The notes: a model not told the origin generated them from the letters alone. A DNA stretch of 64,000 nucleotides from Thiodiazotropha sp040507035 (GCA_040507035.1 JBEVVR010000001.1:1-64000); one strand, 5' to 3'; positions 8,275-17,105 are shown, counted from the stretch's first letter. Made by a program: numbers and translations.

Positions 8275-9942
8275 ATGGCCCAATATATCTACACCATGAA
8301 CGGGGTGGGAAAGATCGTCCCGCCCAAAAGAGAGATATTACGCGATATCTCACTCTCATTTTTTCCCGGCGCCAAGATCGGTGTGCTCGGTTTGAACGGC
8401 GCCGGTAAATCGACACTTTTACGCATCATGGCGGGGGTCGATAGTGAGATAGAGGGTGAGGCACGACCACAAACCGGTATCCGTGTGGGCTATCTTCCCC
8501 AGGAACCCCAGTTGGACGAGACCTCCGATGTGCGTGGCAATGTGGAAGCCGCGCTGGCGGAGGTCAAACAGGCCCTTGAACGACTCGATCAGGTCTATGC
8601 CGCTTATGCGGAGGCGGATGCCGATTTCGATGCCCTGGCAAAGGAACAAGCGGCTTTGGAAAATATCATTCAGGCCACGGATGGACACAATATCGAGCGC
8701 CAGCTGGAGATCGCCGCCGACGCTCTGCGCCTACCTCCCTGGGAGACCGATGTCAAAAACCTTTCCGGTGGGGAAAAACGACGTGTGGCCCTCTGCCGAT
8801 TGCTGCTGGAAAGGCCTGACATGTTGCTCCTTGACGAGCCCACCAACCACCTGGATGCGGAGTCTGTCGCCTGGCTGGAGCGCTTTCTCCACGAGTACAG
8901 CGGAACCGTGGTCGCGGTCACCCACGACCGCTACTTCTTGGACAATGTTGCCGGCTGGATACTTGAACTGGATCGCGGTTACGGCATTCCCTGGGAAGGC
9001 AACTACTCCTCCTGGCTGGAGCAGAAAGAGCAGCGCCTGGAACAGGAGTCACGGGAGGAAGCCGCCCACATCAAGAGTATGAAGGCGGAGCTGGAGTGGG
9101 TGCGGTCCAATCCAAAGGGCCGGCATGCCAAAAGCAAGGCGCGACTGCAACGATTTGAAGAGCTGCAGTCTCAGGATTTTCAGAAACGCAACGAGACCAA
9201 TGAGCTCTATATTCCACCAGGCCCAAGGCTGGGTGATCTGGTCATCGACGCCTCAGGTCTAAAAAAATCCTTTGGCGACCGTCTGCTCTACGACGACCTC
9301 TCCTTTAACCTGCCAAAAGGCGGTATCGTCGGCATCATCGGCCCCAATGGTGCGGGTAAAACCACCCTTTTCCGTATCATTACCGGCGAGGAGAAACCTG
9401 ACGGCGGGGAGATGCGTATCGGGGATACGGTGGAGATCGCCTATGTGGACCAGAGCCGCGATGCCCTGGATGGCAGTAAGACCGTCTGGGAGGAGATCTC
9501 CGACGCCCAGGATATCATCACCGTAGATCGTTATCAGATGCCATCCCGTGCCTATGTCAGCCGTTTCAATTTCAAAGGATCCGACCAGCAGAAACGCATC
9601 GCTGATCTCTCTGGCGGTGAGCGCAACCGGGTGCATCTGGCAAAGCTGCTGAAGAGTGGGGGCAACCTGCTACTCCTCGATGAGCCGACAAACGACCTCG
9701 ATGTGGAGACGCTGCGTGCTCTGGAAGAGGCCCTGCTCTCATTCCCCGGCTGCGCTGTAATCATCAGTCATGACCGCTGGTTCCTGGATCGTATTGCCAC
9801 TCACATCCTCGCCTTCGAGGGGGATTCGGGGGTGGTTTGGTTCGAGGGAAACTATGCCGACTATGAAGCGGATCGCAGACAGCGCCTCGGTGCCGAGGCC
9901 GATCAGCCTCATCGGATAAAATACAAACGTCTCAGCGGTTGA
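8275..9942 (+). CDS. ettA: Energy-dependent translational throttle protein EttA (ABC-F)
   Basis: Cytosolic ABC-F ATPase that binds the ribosomal E site and gates the first elongation cycle according to the ADP/ATP ratio. The 555 residues are the normal EttA length, with no membrane domain. Two ABC cassettes: Walker A GLNGAGKST and signature NLSGGEKRRVALCRLLL in the first; GPNGAGKTT and DLSGGERNRVHLAKLLKSGG in the second, with DEPTNHLD and DEPTNDLD Walker B motifs. The N-terminus MAQYIYTMNGVGK is characteristic. It appears monocistronic. Confidence 0.96.
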   Translation: MAQYIYTMNGVGKIVPPKREILRDISLSFFPGAKIGVLGLNGAGKSTLLRIMAGVDSEIEGEARPQTGIRVGYLPQEPQLDETSDVRGNVEAALAEVKQALERLDQVYAAYAEADADFDALAKEQAALENIIQATDGHNIERQLEIAADALRLPPWETDVKNLSGGEKRRVALCRLLLERPDMLLLDEPTNHLDAESVAWLERFLHEYSGTVVAVTHDRYFLDNVAGWILELDRGYGIPWEGNYSSWLEQKEQRLEQESREEAAHIKSMKAELEWVRSNPKGRHAKSKARLQRFEELQSQDFQKRNETNELYIPPGPRLGDLVIDASGLKKSFGDRLLYDDLSFNLPKGGIVGIIGPNGAGKTTLFRIITGEEKPDGGEMRIGDTVEIAYVDQSRDALDGSKTVWEEISDAQDIITVDRYQMPSRAYVSRFNFKGSDQQKRIADLSGGERNRVHLAKLLKSGGNLLLLDEPTNDLDVETLRALEEALLSFPGCAVIISHDRWFLDRIATHILAFEGDSGVVWFEGNYADYEADRRQRLGAEADQPHRIKYKRLSG

Positions 9943-9959
9943 AGTGAAGGTTAACCAAC

Positions 9960-10670
9960 TCAGATTGTGAGCGGTTGCAGTATCTCTTGATTGCTGGGTG
10001 GAATCTCAGAAAGAATGCGTCCCGTCTCCAACCAGTTGATCAGAATCGACCACTGCAGGTTGTCTTTTTTATAGATCGGCTTTTTCATTTCTGTGATGGC
10101 ACAACCCGCTTCGGCGGCATAGACGTAGTTTTGCGACTCCCGCAGAAAGGCAACCAGGGGCACATCCATCTCCTCCAGCGATGCCTTGAGCTTCTTGAAG
10201 GAGCGGGTATTGATCCGCACCCGGTTGGCGACGATCCCGATTGGCAGCTTGAGCCTCATCTGTCGACATAGGTCGCTAAGCTGCTTGAGAAAATCGAGGG
10301 TGACATGGCAGTCGATACCGGACGGAAGCACGGGTACCACAACCGCCGATGCGCTGCGCAGCATATCCATCATCTCCAGGCGTTTCATCGAAGCGGGGGT
10401 GTCCACAATGATGCGTTGGGTATCGTTGGGAACCCGTGTTGCAAAGGATCGGGTTACCGCACCCTGGGTAGTTTTGGCGGCGAAGACACCGTGGATGTTG
10501 GGAAAATGATCCGATCGCAGCTCCAGCCAGCGCTGACTGGATCCCTGAGGATCGTAATCGAATAGTGTTGTCGACGTCCCGGAAGCAGCGTACAGACCTG
10601 CTAGATTTGTCGCTATCGTTGTCTTTCCACAGCCTCCCTTGCTGTTCAGGATCAAAAGCCTTTTCATCAC
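9960..10670 (-). CDS. Orphan ParA/MinD-family P-loop ATPase
   Basis: 236-residue cytosolic ATPase with a deviant Walker A at 11–18 (KGGCGKTT preceded by NS), a switch region IIVDTPAS and the DYDPQGSSQRW motif typical of ParA. No ParB or parS-like gene lies nearby, so it is not an obvious chromosome partition locus. Relatives position carboxysomes, chemoreceptor arrays or flagella; which applies here cannot be told. It is convergent with ettA, 17 nt away. Two consecutive ATGs are possible starts. Confidence 0.75.
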   Translation of the reverse strand: MMKRLLILNSKGGCGKTTIATNLAGLYAASGTSTTLFDYDPQGSSQRWLELRSDHFPNIHGVFAAKTTQGAVTRSFATRVPNDTQRIIVDTPASMKRLEMMDMLRSASAVVVPVLPSGIDCHVTLDFLKQLSDLCRQMRLKLPIGIVANRVRINTRSFKKLKASLEEMDVPLVAFLRESQNYVYAAEAGCAITEMKKPIYKKDNLQWSILINWLETGRILSEIPPSNQEILQPLTI

Positions 10671-10800
10671 ACGGAATCCACTTCAGTGGTCAGATTGGGG
10701 CATATTCCTCCTATTGGGAGACAATTACAAGGGCTAAGGCCACCGATCCATTCACCCCTCCAGACCTGCAGTCGTCTTTAAAGAGCGCAAACAATGGCTG

Positions 10801-10841
10801 TGGATAAAACACTATGCTAGGGCCTGTTTACAGGCCCTAGC
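10801..10841 (-). terminator. Rho-independent terminator overlapping the tlpA stop codon
   Basis: A perfect 12-bp inverted repeat (10816–10827 and 10830–10841, GCTAGGGCCTGT and its complement) with a 2-nt loop. On the minus strand it is followed by ATAGTGTTTTATCC. The tlpA stop TAG at 10819–10817 and its last seven codons lie inside the stem, so the hairpin is partly coding. Confidence 0.6.
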
Positions 10842-11374
10842 AGGCTCAGCAGCTGTTTGATCAGATCCGGGTGGCTGAACTCGCGCCCCCCCACCGCCTC
10901 AAAGGCCAAGTTGCCGTCGGGGGCGACCACAAAGGTGGTCGGTAATCCCCTGACCCTCCAATCCGAAAGCGTGGAGGAGTCGCTGTCGAGGAGAATGGGA
11001 AAGCTGGGTGGGGGTTCTAAACTGTCGAGAAAGGGCAAGACGGTGTCGAAATCTTCGCCGATATTGATCGCCAGCACCACCACTCCCCGCGCTTTTGTCT
11101 CCTGATAGAGGGCTTCCAGAGAGGGCATTTCCTGTCTGCAGGGGGGGCACCAGGTTGCCCAAAAATTGACCACAACCACTTTACCCTTGAGTGATCCTAT
11201 GTCGATCATCTCATCATCCATGCTGAGCAGTCGTAACTTGGGGGCCGGTGTAGATTCCGCTATCGCTGTCAGCTCATGGGTCAGCGCTGGAAGATCGGCC
11301 TGAGACGGCACAAACCAGAGGCTGAGCCACATCAGTCCCAGCCATCTCAGAAGGTCAATTCGCGCCTTGGACAT
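10817..11374 (-). CDS. TlpA/ResA-type periplasmic thiol-disulfide oxidoreductase
   Basis: 185-residue exported thioredoxin-fold protein. An N-terminal hydrophobic signal or anchor (about 8–25, LLRWLGLMWLSLWFVPSQA) is followed by the AhpC/TSA-thioredoxin domain with WATWCPPC (C76, C79) and the cis-proline loop RGLPTTFVV. Such proteins reduce cytochrome c apoproteins or copper-site cysteines; the substrate is not evident. It follows mtkB by 59 nt on the same strand and may be read from that transcript, although the functions look unrelated. Confidence 0.85.
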   Translation of the reverse strand: MSKARIDLLRWLGLMWLSLWFVPSQADLPALTHELTAIAESTPAPKLRLLSMDDEMIDIGSLKGKVVVVNFWATWCPPCRQEMPSLEALYQETKARGVVVLAINIGEDFDTVLPFLDSLEPPPSFPILLDSDSSTLSDWRVRGLPTTFVVAPDGNLAFEAVGGREFSHPDLIKQLLSLLGPVNRP

Positions 11375-11433
11375 TTTTCAGGGTCCCTACATGGTTGTGG
11401 CCGGCAGCATTACCAAGCGGCGGCGGACTCGTC

Positions 11434-12303
11434 TCACTTCAGACTGTATTGCACTGTCTTGCCGATCTCCGCGGCATTCTGCACCACACTGACTCCCAGT
11501 TCCGCCAGGCGCTGCATCTTTGCCTGCGCCGTATCCGATTCGCCTGAAATGATCGCACCCGCATGACCCATTCTACGTCCCGGAGGCGCTGTAGCACCGG
11601 CGATAAAGCCAATCAGGGGTTTGTTAAGGTGATCCCTCGCCCAGGCAGCCGCCTCGACCTCTTGTGCACCGCCGATCTCACCAATCATCAACACCGCTTC
11701 AGTCTCATCATCATCGGCAAACTGCTTCAGCAGAGTGAGAAAATCGCAGCCGTTGACAGGATCGCCACCGATGCTGACACTGGTGGAGACACCCAGGCCC
11801 AACTCACTCATCTGCTCCACCGCCTCATAGTTGAGGGTGCCTGAACGGGAAACGATACCGATCCGCCCCTTGGGGTAGATATGGGCCGGCATGATCCCGA
11901 CCTTGCACTCTTCCGGGGTGATCACCCCGGCCGTATTGGGACCGACGATGATGGCATCGTGGCCGATCAGATAGCGTTTCACCCTGACCATATCCTGTAC
12001 CGGGACGCCATCGGTGATCACCACGATCACCTCGATCCCAGCCTCGATCGCCTCCATGATGGCATCGGCGCTGAATGGAGGCGGCACAAAGACCACACTG
12101 ACATCGGCACCAGCCTGGGTGACCGCGTCCTGCACAGTATCGAAAACCGGCCTGTCGATATGGGTCTGTCCACCTTTGCCCGGTGTAACCCCGCCCACCA
12201 CCTGGGTCCCTATGCGGATCGCCTCCTCGGCGTGAAAGGTCGCATGCTGGCCAGTAAAGCCCTGAAAAATAACTCTCGAATCACGATTTACCAGAATACT
12301 CAC
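11434..12303 (-). CDS. mtkB: Malate–CoA ligase alpha subunit (malate thiokinase MtkB)
   Basis: Alpha (CoA-binding, phospho-histidine) subunit of an ADP- or GDP-forming acyl-CoA ligase of the SucD fold, 289 residues. The CoA-binding Rossmann part is at about 1–125; the active histidine is H247 in GRRMGHAGAI. I call it malate–CoA ligase, not succinyl-CoA synthetase, because it sits with a malyl-CoA lyase and resembles methylotroph MtkB (GGVTPGKGG, ITDGVPVQDMVRVKRYL). It begins with GTG overlapping the mtkA stop (GTGA). Substrate choice is inferred from context and family resemblance. Confidence 0.83.
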   Translation of the reverse strand: MSILVNRDSRVIFQGFTGQHATFHAEEAIRIGTQVVGGVTPGKGGQTHIDRPVFDTVQDAVTQAGADVSVVFVPPPFSADAIMEAIEAGIEVIVVITDGVPVQDMVRVKRYLIGHDAIIVGPNTAGVITPEECKVGIMPAHIYPKGRIGIVSRSGTLNYEAVEQMSELGLGVSTSVSIGGDPVNGCDFLTLLKQFADDDETEAVLMIGEIGGAQEVEAAAWARDHLNKPLIGFIAGATAPPGRRMGHAGAIISGESDTAQAKMQRLAELGVSVVQNAAEIGKTVQYSLK

Positions 12304-13472
12304 GCCATCACCTCACTCACCGCCTGCACCGATTTCTCCGCCGCATCGCTGAGACGATCGGCATGAATATAATCGAGTCCCGATTGCTCCAGGATCTCCC
12401 TGCCAGCCTCAAGATTGGTGCCCGCCAGTCTCACCACAACCGGAACCGTAACTGTCAGCTCGGCCATCGCCTTGACAATACCCTCGGCAATCCAGTCACA
12501 GCGGTTGATCCCCGCATAGATATTGAGCATTACCACCTTCACATTGGGATCTTCCAGCACGATGCGGAACGCATTGGCAATCTTCTCCGGTGAGGCGCCA
12601 CCCCCCACATCGAGAAAATTGGCCGGTCTGCCACCGTAGAGACTGATCGCATCCATGGTCGCCATCGCCAGACCGGCACCATTGACAATACAGCCAACAC
12701 TGCCGTCGAGAGCGATATAGTTGAGATCGTGGCCCGAGGCCTCGATCTCCTTTGGGTCCTCCTCGTCAAAATCACGCAGATCGGCGATATCCCCTTGGCG
12801 GAAAAGCGCATTTCCGTCGAAGCTCATCTTTGCGTCCAGGGCCAGGAATTCACCTTTCACGGTTCTCACCAGGGGATTGACCTCCACCATCAGGGCATCG
12901 CTATCGCGAAAACAGCGATAGAGGTGCTTCATGATATGGACCACCTTACCGATATCCTTGCCCCCAATACCGATGCCAGCGGCCACTTTTCGGCATTGAA
13001 AATTCTGCAGGCCCACCGCGGGATCGACGGCTTCACGAATCACTTTCTCCGGGGATGCCTTGGCGACCTCCTCGATCTCCATACCCCCGGAGGCAGACGC
13101 GATCAGGGTAATGCGTTGCGTGCTGCGATCGATGACAATACCCAGGTAGTACTCCTGTTCGATATCATGGATCTGCTCTACCAGCACCCGATTGACCAGA
13201 CGCCCGGCCTCACCGGTCTGCTTGGTGACCAAGCGCCTACCGATCAGACTCTCGGCATGATCCTGCACCGCCTCCAAGGTCTTGGCCAGTTGGACACCGC
13301 CCGCCTTGCCCCGGCCACCGGCGTGAATCTGCGCCTTCACCACCCAGCCGTCACCACCCAGTTGTTCCGCCACCGAGAGAGCCTGGTTGGCGGAGTGGGC
13401 CATGCGTCCTTCGGGCACAGGTATCTTGTAGCTGCGAAACAGCTCTTTGGTCTGGTATTCATGGATATTCAT
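12300..13472 (-). CDS. mtkA: Malate–CoA ligase beta subunit (malate thiokinase MtkA)
   Basis: ATP-grasp subunit, 390 residues, SucC-like. Visible marks: KAQIHAGGRGKAGG at 46–59, metal-site EVNPLV at about 197–202, and GINRCDWIAEG at 321–331, where succinyl-CoA synthetases usually read GGITRCD. That segment and the overall run match methylotroph MtkA better than SucC. It overlaps mcl upstream and mtkB downstream by 4 nt each (ATGA, GTGA), so the three are translationally coupled. With MtkB it interconverts malate, CoA and ATP with malyl-CoA, ADP and phosphate. Confidence 0.85.
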   Translation of the reverse strand: MNIHEYQTKELFRSYKIPVPEGRMAHSANQALSVAEQLGGDGWVVKAQIHAGGRGKAGGVQLAKTLEAVQDHAESLIGRRLVTKQTGEAGRLVNRVLVEQIHDIEQEYYLGIVIDRSTQRITLIASASGGMEIEEVAKASPEKVIREAVDPAVGLQNFQCRKVAAGIGIGGKDIGKVVHIMKHLYRCFRDSDALMVEVNPLVRTVKGEFLALDAKMSFDGNALFRQGDIADLRDFDEEDPKEIEASGHDLNYIALDGSVGCIVNGAGLAMATMDAISLYGGRPANFLDVGGGASPEKIANAFRIVLEDPNVKVVMLNIYAGINRCDWIAEGIVKAMAELTVTVPVVVRLAGTNLEAGREILEQSGLDYIHADRLSDAAEKSVQAVSEVMA

Positions 13473-14452
13473 GCCACCGCCTCCCGCTTACTCTGCATGG
13501 CATCGATCTGCTCAATCTTCTCAAGCACGACCTCGGCCTGGCGTATCGAGGCGGCATCAATCATACGGCCGTCGATACTGGCAGCCCCCATGCCTTCGGC
13601 AGCGGCTTGTTGCATTGCCTCAACAACCTTTCTGGCATGCACAACCTCCTCCTCACCGGGGGTGAATACCTGGTTGGCAAGGGCGATTTGCGAGGGGTGG
13701 ATGGCCCACTTGCCTTCACCGCCCAGGGCGGCGAATGCCTTGGCCACCGCCAGATAACCATCCGGGTCACTGAAATCGCCAAAAGGCCCATCGATGGGTC
13801 TTAGGCCATAGGCACGACAGGCAACGATCATACGCGACATGGCAAAGTGCCACTGATTGCCGAGATAGGTCTTGCGCTCCCCCTGGTCATCGGGATGACC
13901 GAGCACCAGATAGTCGGGATTGGTTCCTCCCATACCGATGGTCCGAGCCTGGGTTGAGGCTGCGTAGTCGGCAACGCCGAATACCAATGCCTCGAGACGA
14001 TCGGGACAACTTTGTGCAATCGCTTCCACGTTCGCCATACCCATGGCGGTCTCGATCAAGGCATGAAGATTGATCGGCTTGAAACCTTTCGCCGCCTCGA
14101 TCTGTTCCAGTAGCAGGGCCACAAACTCCAATTCCGAGGGCTTTCCAACCTTCGGTACCAGTAGGGTGTCCAGCTTGTCACCCGCCTGTTCAACAACATC
14201 GACGATATCCCGATAACAGAATTGGGTATCCAAGCCATTGATGCGTACGGATACTGAGCATTTCGACCAATCATAATGGTTGAGTGCATGGATAACATTC
14301 TGCCTCGCCTCTTCTTTATCAGATACGGCTACCGCATCTTCCAGATCCATGAAGACCAAATCTGCACCCGCGTGGGGTGCCTTTTCCAGCATCCGTTTAT
14401 TACTGCCAGGTACAGCCAGCTCGCTTCGATGCAAGCGATTCTTATAGGCCAT
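13469..14452 (-). CDS. mcl: L-malyl-CoA lyase (HpcH/HpaI family)
   Basis: TIM-barrel lyase, 327 residues, that cleaves L-malyl-CoA to acetyl-CoA and glyoxylate, reversibly. Close likeness to the methylotroph enzyme: LHRSELAVPGSN near the N-terminus, metal ligands E134 (LIETAMGMANVEAI) and D162 (FGVADYAAS), and the GLRPIDGPFGDFSDPDGY and KWAIHPSQI segments. GGAGGT precedes the ATG at 7–8 nt. It is the first gene of mcl–mtkA–mtkB. Beta-methylmalyl-CoA or citramalyl-CoA activity cannot be excluded. Confidence 0.9.
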   Translation of the reverse strand: MAYKNRLHRSELAVPGSNKRMLEKAPHAGADLVFMDLEDAVAVSDKEEARQNVIHALNHYDWSKCSVSVRINGLDTQFCYRDIVDVVEQAGDKLDTLLVPKVGKPSELEFVALLLEQIEAAKGFKPINLHALIETAMGMANVEAIAQSCPDRLEALVFGVADYAASTQARTIGMGGTNPDYLVLGHPDDQGERKTYLGNQWHFAMSRMIVACRAYGLRPIDGPFGDFSDPDGYLAVAKAFAALGGEGKWAIHPSQIALANQVFTPGEEEVVHARKVVEAMQQAAAEGMGAASIDGRMIDAASIRQAEVVLEKIEQIDAMQSKREAVA

Positions 14453-14805
14453 AGATGATTACCTCCGTGATTATATTTAGATTTTTTCTAACTCTGCCCA
14501 TGTGTGGAGAATGATTTCCACAAACAGGGCACGTATTTACCACAGGAGGCTGTCAATTGACAGATAGCATTGTTTATCCGCATATCCAAGCAACTGTTTT
14601 TGAAAAGAGATTTAAATTGAGTCACCTGTAATCAAAATAGTAAAAATTGCCTATTTTATGTAAATAAGCTGTTAAAATTCACTAACGATCAGAAAACGGA
14701 GCCTATCCCCCAACCCTGCCTTTGTATTTTAGGTAAACGGTTGCTGACGGGTTTTAAGGGAACATAGGCACTAACTGTTACTACTTTTTTAATAGGATCA
14801 ACGTG
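14453..14805. other. Divergent control region between mcl and the SLC13-type permease
   Basis: 353 bp without a gene, AT-rich (long A/T tracts at 14610–14690). It contains the perfect palindrome at 14551–14562. It must carry promoters for both flanking operons, but no -35/-10 pair could be fixed with confidence. Confidence 0.5.
14551..14562. promoter_or_regulatory. Perfect palindrome TGTCAATTGACA, candidate operator
   Basis: A 12-bp perfect palindrome in the mcl/permease divergent gap, about 100 nt upstream of mcl and 245 nt upstream of the permease. Each half contains TTGACA, the sigma-70 -35 consensus, on opposite strands, but no good -10 follows at normal spacing on either strand. A regulator binding site is possible; a chance palindrome is not excluded. 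Confidence 0.3.
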
Positions 14806-16575
14806 ATGGCATGGGAAGGTTGGTTCGTTCTACTCATTATTGCTGTCTGTTTCGGACTCATGGCCACCAACCGGTATTCTCCGGACTTGATATTGATGGG
14901 AGGCCTGACCCTGTTGCTAGTCAGCGATATCATTTCACCCACCGAGGCCCTTTCGGGTTTGGCGAATGAAAGCATGGTGACGATTGCCGTGCTCTATGTT
15001 GTGATTACCGGCTTTCGCGAAACCGGGGGCATCAATTGGATCGTCGACTCGGTATTGGGAATCCCCAAAAGTCTCTCAGATGCACAGATAAGGTTAATGG
15101 CTCCCGTGGCAGCAATGAGCGCGTTCCTCAATAACACACCTATTGTGGCGATCTTCATGCCCGCCGTTGATGAGTGGGCAAAGCGTCACCGACTATCAGT
15201 CTCTAAGCTTCTGCTTCCTTTAAGTTATGCCGCAATTGCCGGCGGAACATGCACCCTCATTGGCACAAGCACAAATCTGGTGGTCAATGGCCTTTTGAGC
15301 ACACAGACTGAACTTCCAGCATTTGGCATTTTTGATATCGCCTGGGTGGGTATACCGGTTACCTTGGCCGTTTTCGTTTATGTCATAGTCAGTCAACACT
15401 GGTTGCTACCAGAGCGTCGCCCAGTAATCAGCACCTATACCGACGCAAGGGAATATACCGTTGAGATGGTCGTTGAAGACAAGAGCCCCCTGGTTGGAAA
15501 GAGCATCGAGAAAGCTGGCTTACGCCAACTTCCTGGTCTCTTTCTAATAGAGATAGAACGTGAAGGACGTATACTGACTGCAGTACCTCCATACGAATGT
15601 TTGCAAGCTGGTGATCATCTTGTATTTGTCGGTATCGTCGATTCGGTCATTGACCTGCAGAGGATTGCCGGCCTAAAGCCCGCCACCAATCAAATATTCA
15701 AACTAGAATCGAAGCGTATTGACCGCTGTCTCACCGAGGCGGTTATCTCTAACACCTCTCCCCTGATAGGCAAAACAATCCGCGAAGGCAGATTCCGAAG
15801 TAATTACAATGCGGCAATCATTGCTGTCGCGAGAAATGGAGAGAAGATAAAGAAAAAAATTGGTGATATAAAACTGCAGGCCGGAGATACCCTGCTCTTG
15901 GTATCCCATCCTGACTTTTTTCAACGTCATCACAATTCCCGTGATTTTTTCCTCGTAAGCAGCTTATGTGATCTACAGCCTGTTCGACATAAACGTGCAC
16001 CCATTGCAATGACCATCATGTTGTTTATGGTTGGCGTTATCGCCTTTGGCTGGTTGGGTATTCTAGAAGCGGTCATGCTTGCCGCAGGCCTGATGATAAT
16101 TACCCGCTGTACAACCGGTCCCATCGCTCGTCGTGCCGTAGATTGGGGGGTACTGATCGTCATAGCTGCATCATTCGGTATTGCCAAGGCACTACAAAAC
16201 AGCGGTGCTGCAGCTGTCATTGCGGATTGGCTGTTATCCTTCACCCTAGGATCGCCGTGGATGGCCTTAGCAGCCGTCTTCATATTAACGGCGCTGTTCA
16301 CCGCATTGGCAACAAATAACGCCGCCGCGGTCATTATGTTCCCCATAGCTCTGCATTCCGCTCACAGCCTCGAGGTCAGTTTTCTACCCTTTGCAGTTAC
16401 AATTATGGTTGCTGCATCCGCAAGCTTTGCAACCCCAATCAGTTATCAAACCAACCTTATGGTCTATGGTGCAGGTGGTTATCGATTCAAGGATTATCTC
16501 TATTTTGGCGGACCACTCACCCTGCTGATAGGCATCTTGACTATCGCCCTCACTCCCATGATATGGGGTTTTTAA
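14806..16575 (+). CDS. SLC13/DASS-type anion permease with two RCK-C (TrkA-C) domains
   Basis: 589-residue inner-membrane transporter. About 11–12 helices split by a central soluble insert (about 215–385) with two TrkA-C-like domains (PLVGKSIEKAGLRQLPGLFL and PLIGKTIREGRFRSNYNAAI). Family signatures: FLNNTPIVAIFMP, GGTCTLIGTSTNLVVNG, ATNNAAAVIMFPIA and TPISYQTNLMV. Such carriers move sulfate, dicarboxylates or other anions; the substrate is not visible. The ATG at 14806 is preferred over GTG at 14803 because AGGA lies 8 nt upstream. Divergent from mcl, so a C4-dicarboxylate is a reasonable guess. Confidence 0.85.
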   Translation: MAWEGWFVLLIIAVCFGLMATNRYSPDLILMGGLTLLLVSDIISPTEALSGLANESMVTIAVLYVVITGFRETGGINWIVDSVLGIPKSLSDAQIRLMAPVAAMSAFLNNTPIVAIFMPAVDEWAKRHRLSVSKLLLPLSYAAIAGGTCTLIGTSTNLVVNGLLSTQTELPAFGIFDIAWVGIPVTLAVFVYVIVSQHWLLPERRPVISTYTDAREYTVEMVVEDKSPLVGKSIEKAGLRQLPGLFLIEIEREGRILTAVPPYECLQAGDHLVFVGIVDSVIDLQRIAGLKPATNQIFKLESKRIDRCLTEAVISNTSPLIGKTIREGRFRSNYNAAIIAVARNGEKIKKKIGDIKLQAGDTLLLVSHPDFFQRHHNSRDFFLVSSLCDLQPVRHKRAPIAMTIMLFMVGVIAFGWLGILEAVMLAAGLMIITRCTTGPIARRAVDWGVLIVIAASFGIAKALQNSGAAAVIADWLLSFTLGSPWMALAAVFILTALFTALATNNAAAVIMFPIALHSAHSLEVSFLPFAVTIMVAASASFATPISYQTNLMVYGAGGYRFKDYLYFGGPLTLLIGILTIALTPMIWGF

Positions 16576-16595
16576 CAGATTGGAGTCTTTTAGGT

Positions 16596-17105
16596 CTAGG
16601 AATCAGCGGCGGGCAATGATGTACCCGGTCGTACAGTGATGAATCGGTAGGGTACGGCGATCAGGCCCTGTTTGGTCTCTATCAACACCCTGGCTTCCCA
16701 CTCCATGGCATCCCAAACACAGACAGGTAACATTGCCTTGCCGCCAAATATCCCCTCTTCTTGATGGCTCAATTTAACCCGGTTGAAGCCCATATTCATT
16801 TCAACACCGCTAAAGTCGACCTCAATGGCGGTTGCAGAAATTGCTTCTAAATTCACCTGCAACGCCAAGGGCGCCACAACCGGAATCTCTCTGGGAAGTA
16901 TGGAAAAAGTGACACTAGCGCCATTTTCCAGTCGGGTTGTGCAGGGGCCGGTTCGCAAGTCACATGCCGGATCGACGGTGGCTAACAGGTCCGCTTTAGG
17001 GAAGAGCATCGGCCAGCTCTTGTAGATGGCGACAATGGATATTGCGGCAAACAGCAACCCGAGTATCGACCACAAGAGTGGATTATTGTCATTTGAGTTG
17101 TGCAA
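16596..17105 (-). CDS. FixH/YtkA-like membrane-anchored periplasmic protein
   Basis: 169 residues starting at TTG. One N-terminal helix (about 10–28) and a beta-rich periplasmic domain. The pattern EMNMGFNRVKL (M103, M105), then GIFGGKAMLPVCVWDAMEWEARV (C129, M134), resembles the FixH/YtkA fold associated with cbb3 oxidase or copper handling. A C48–C55 pair is also present. The 16596 end is 20 nt from the convergent permease gene. A metal role is inference from the methionines and cysteines and from the nearby copper receptor. Upstream lies the MenA-like gene on the same strand, 35 nt away. Confidence 0.55.
   Translation of the reverse strand: MHNSNDNNPLLWSILGLLFAAISIVAIYKSWPMLFPKADLLATVDPACDLRTGPCTTRLENGASVTFSILPREIPVVAPLALQVNLEAISATAIEVDFSGVEMNMGFNRVKLSHQEEGIFGGKAMLPVCVWDAMEWEARVLIETKQGLIAVPYRFITVRPGTSLPAADS

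Noticed and set aside
11434..13472. Annotation of the two ligase subunits as succinyl-CoA synthetase sucC/sucD
   Set aside because: They are translationally coupled to a malyl-CoA lyase and show MtkA/MtkB-like segments (GINRCDW); no TCA-cycle gene is adjacent.
14557..14586. Sigma-70 promoter using TTGACA of the palindrome
   Set aside because: No acceptable -10 hexamer at 16–18 nt on either strand.
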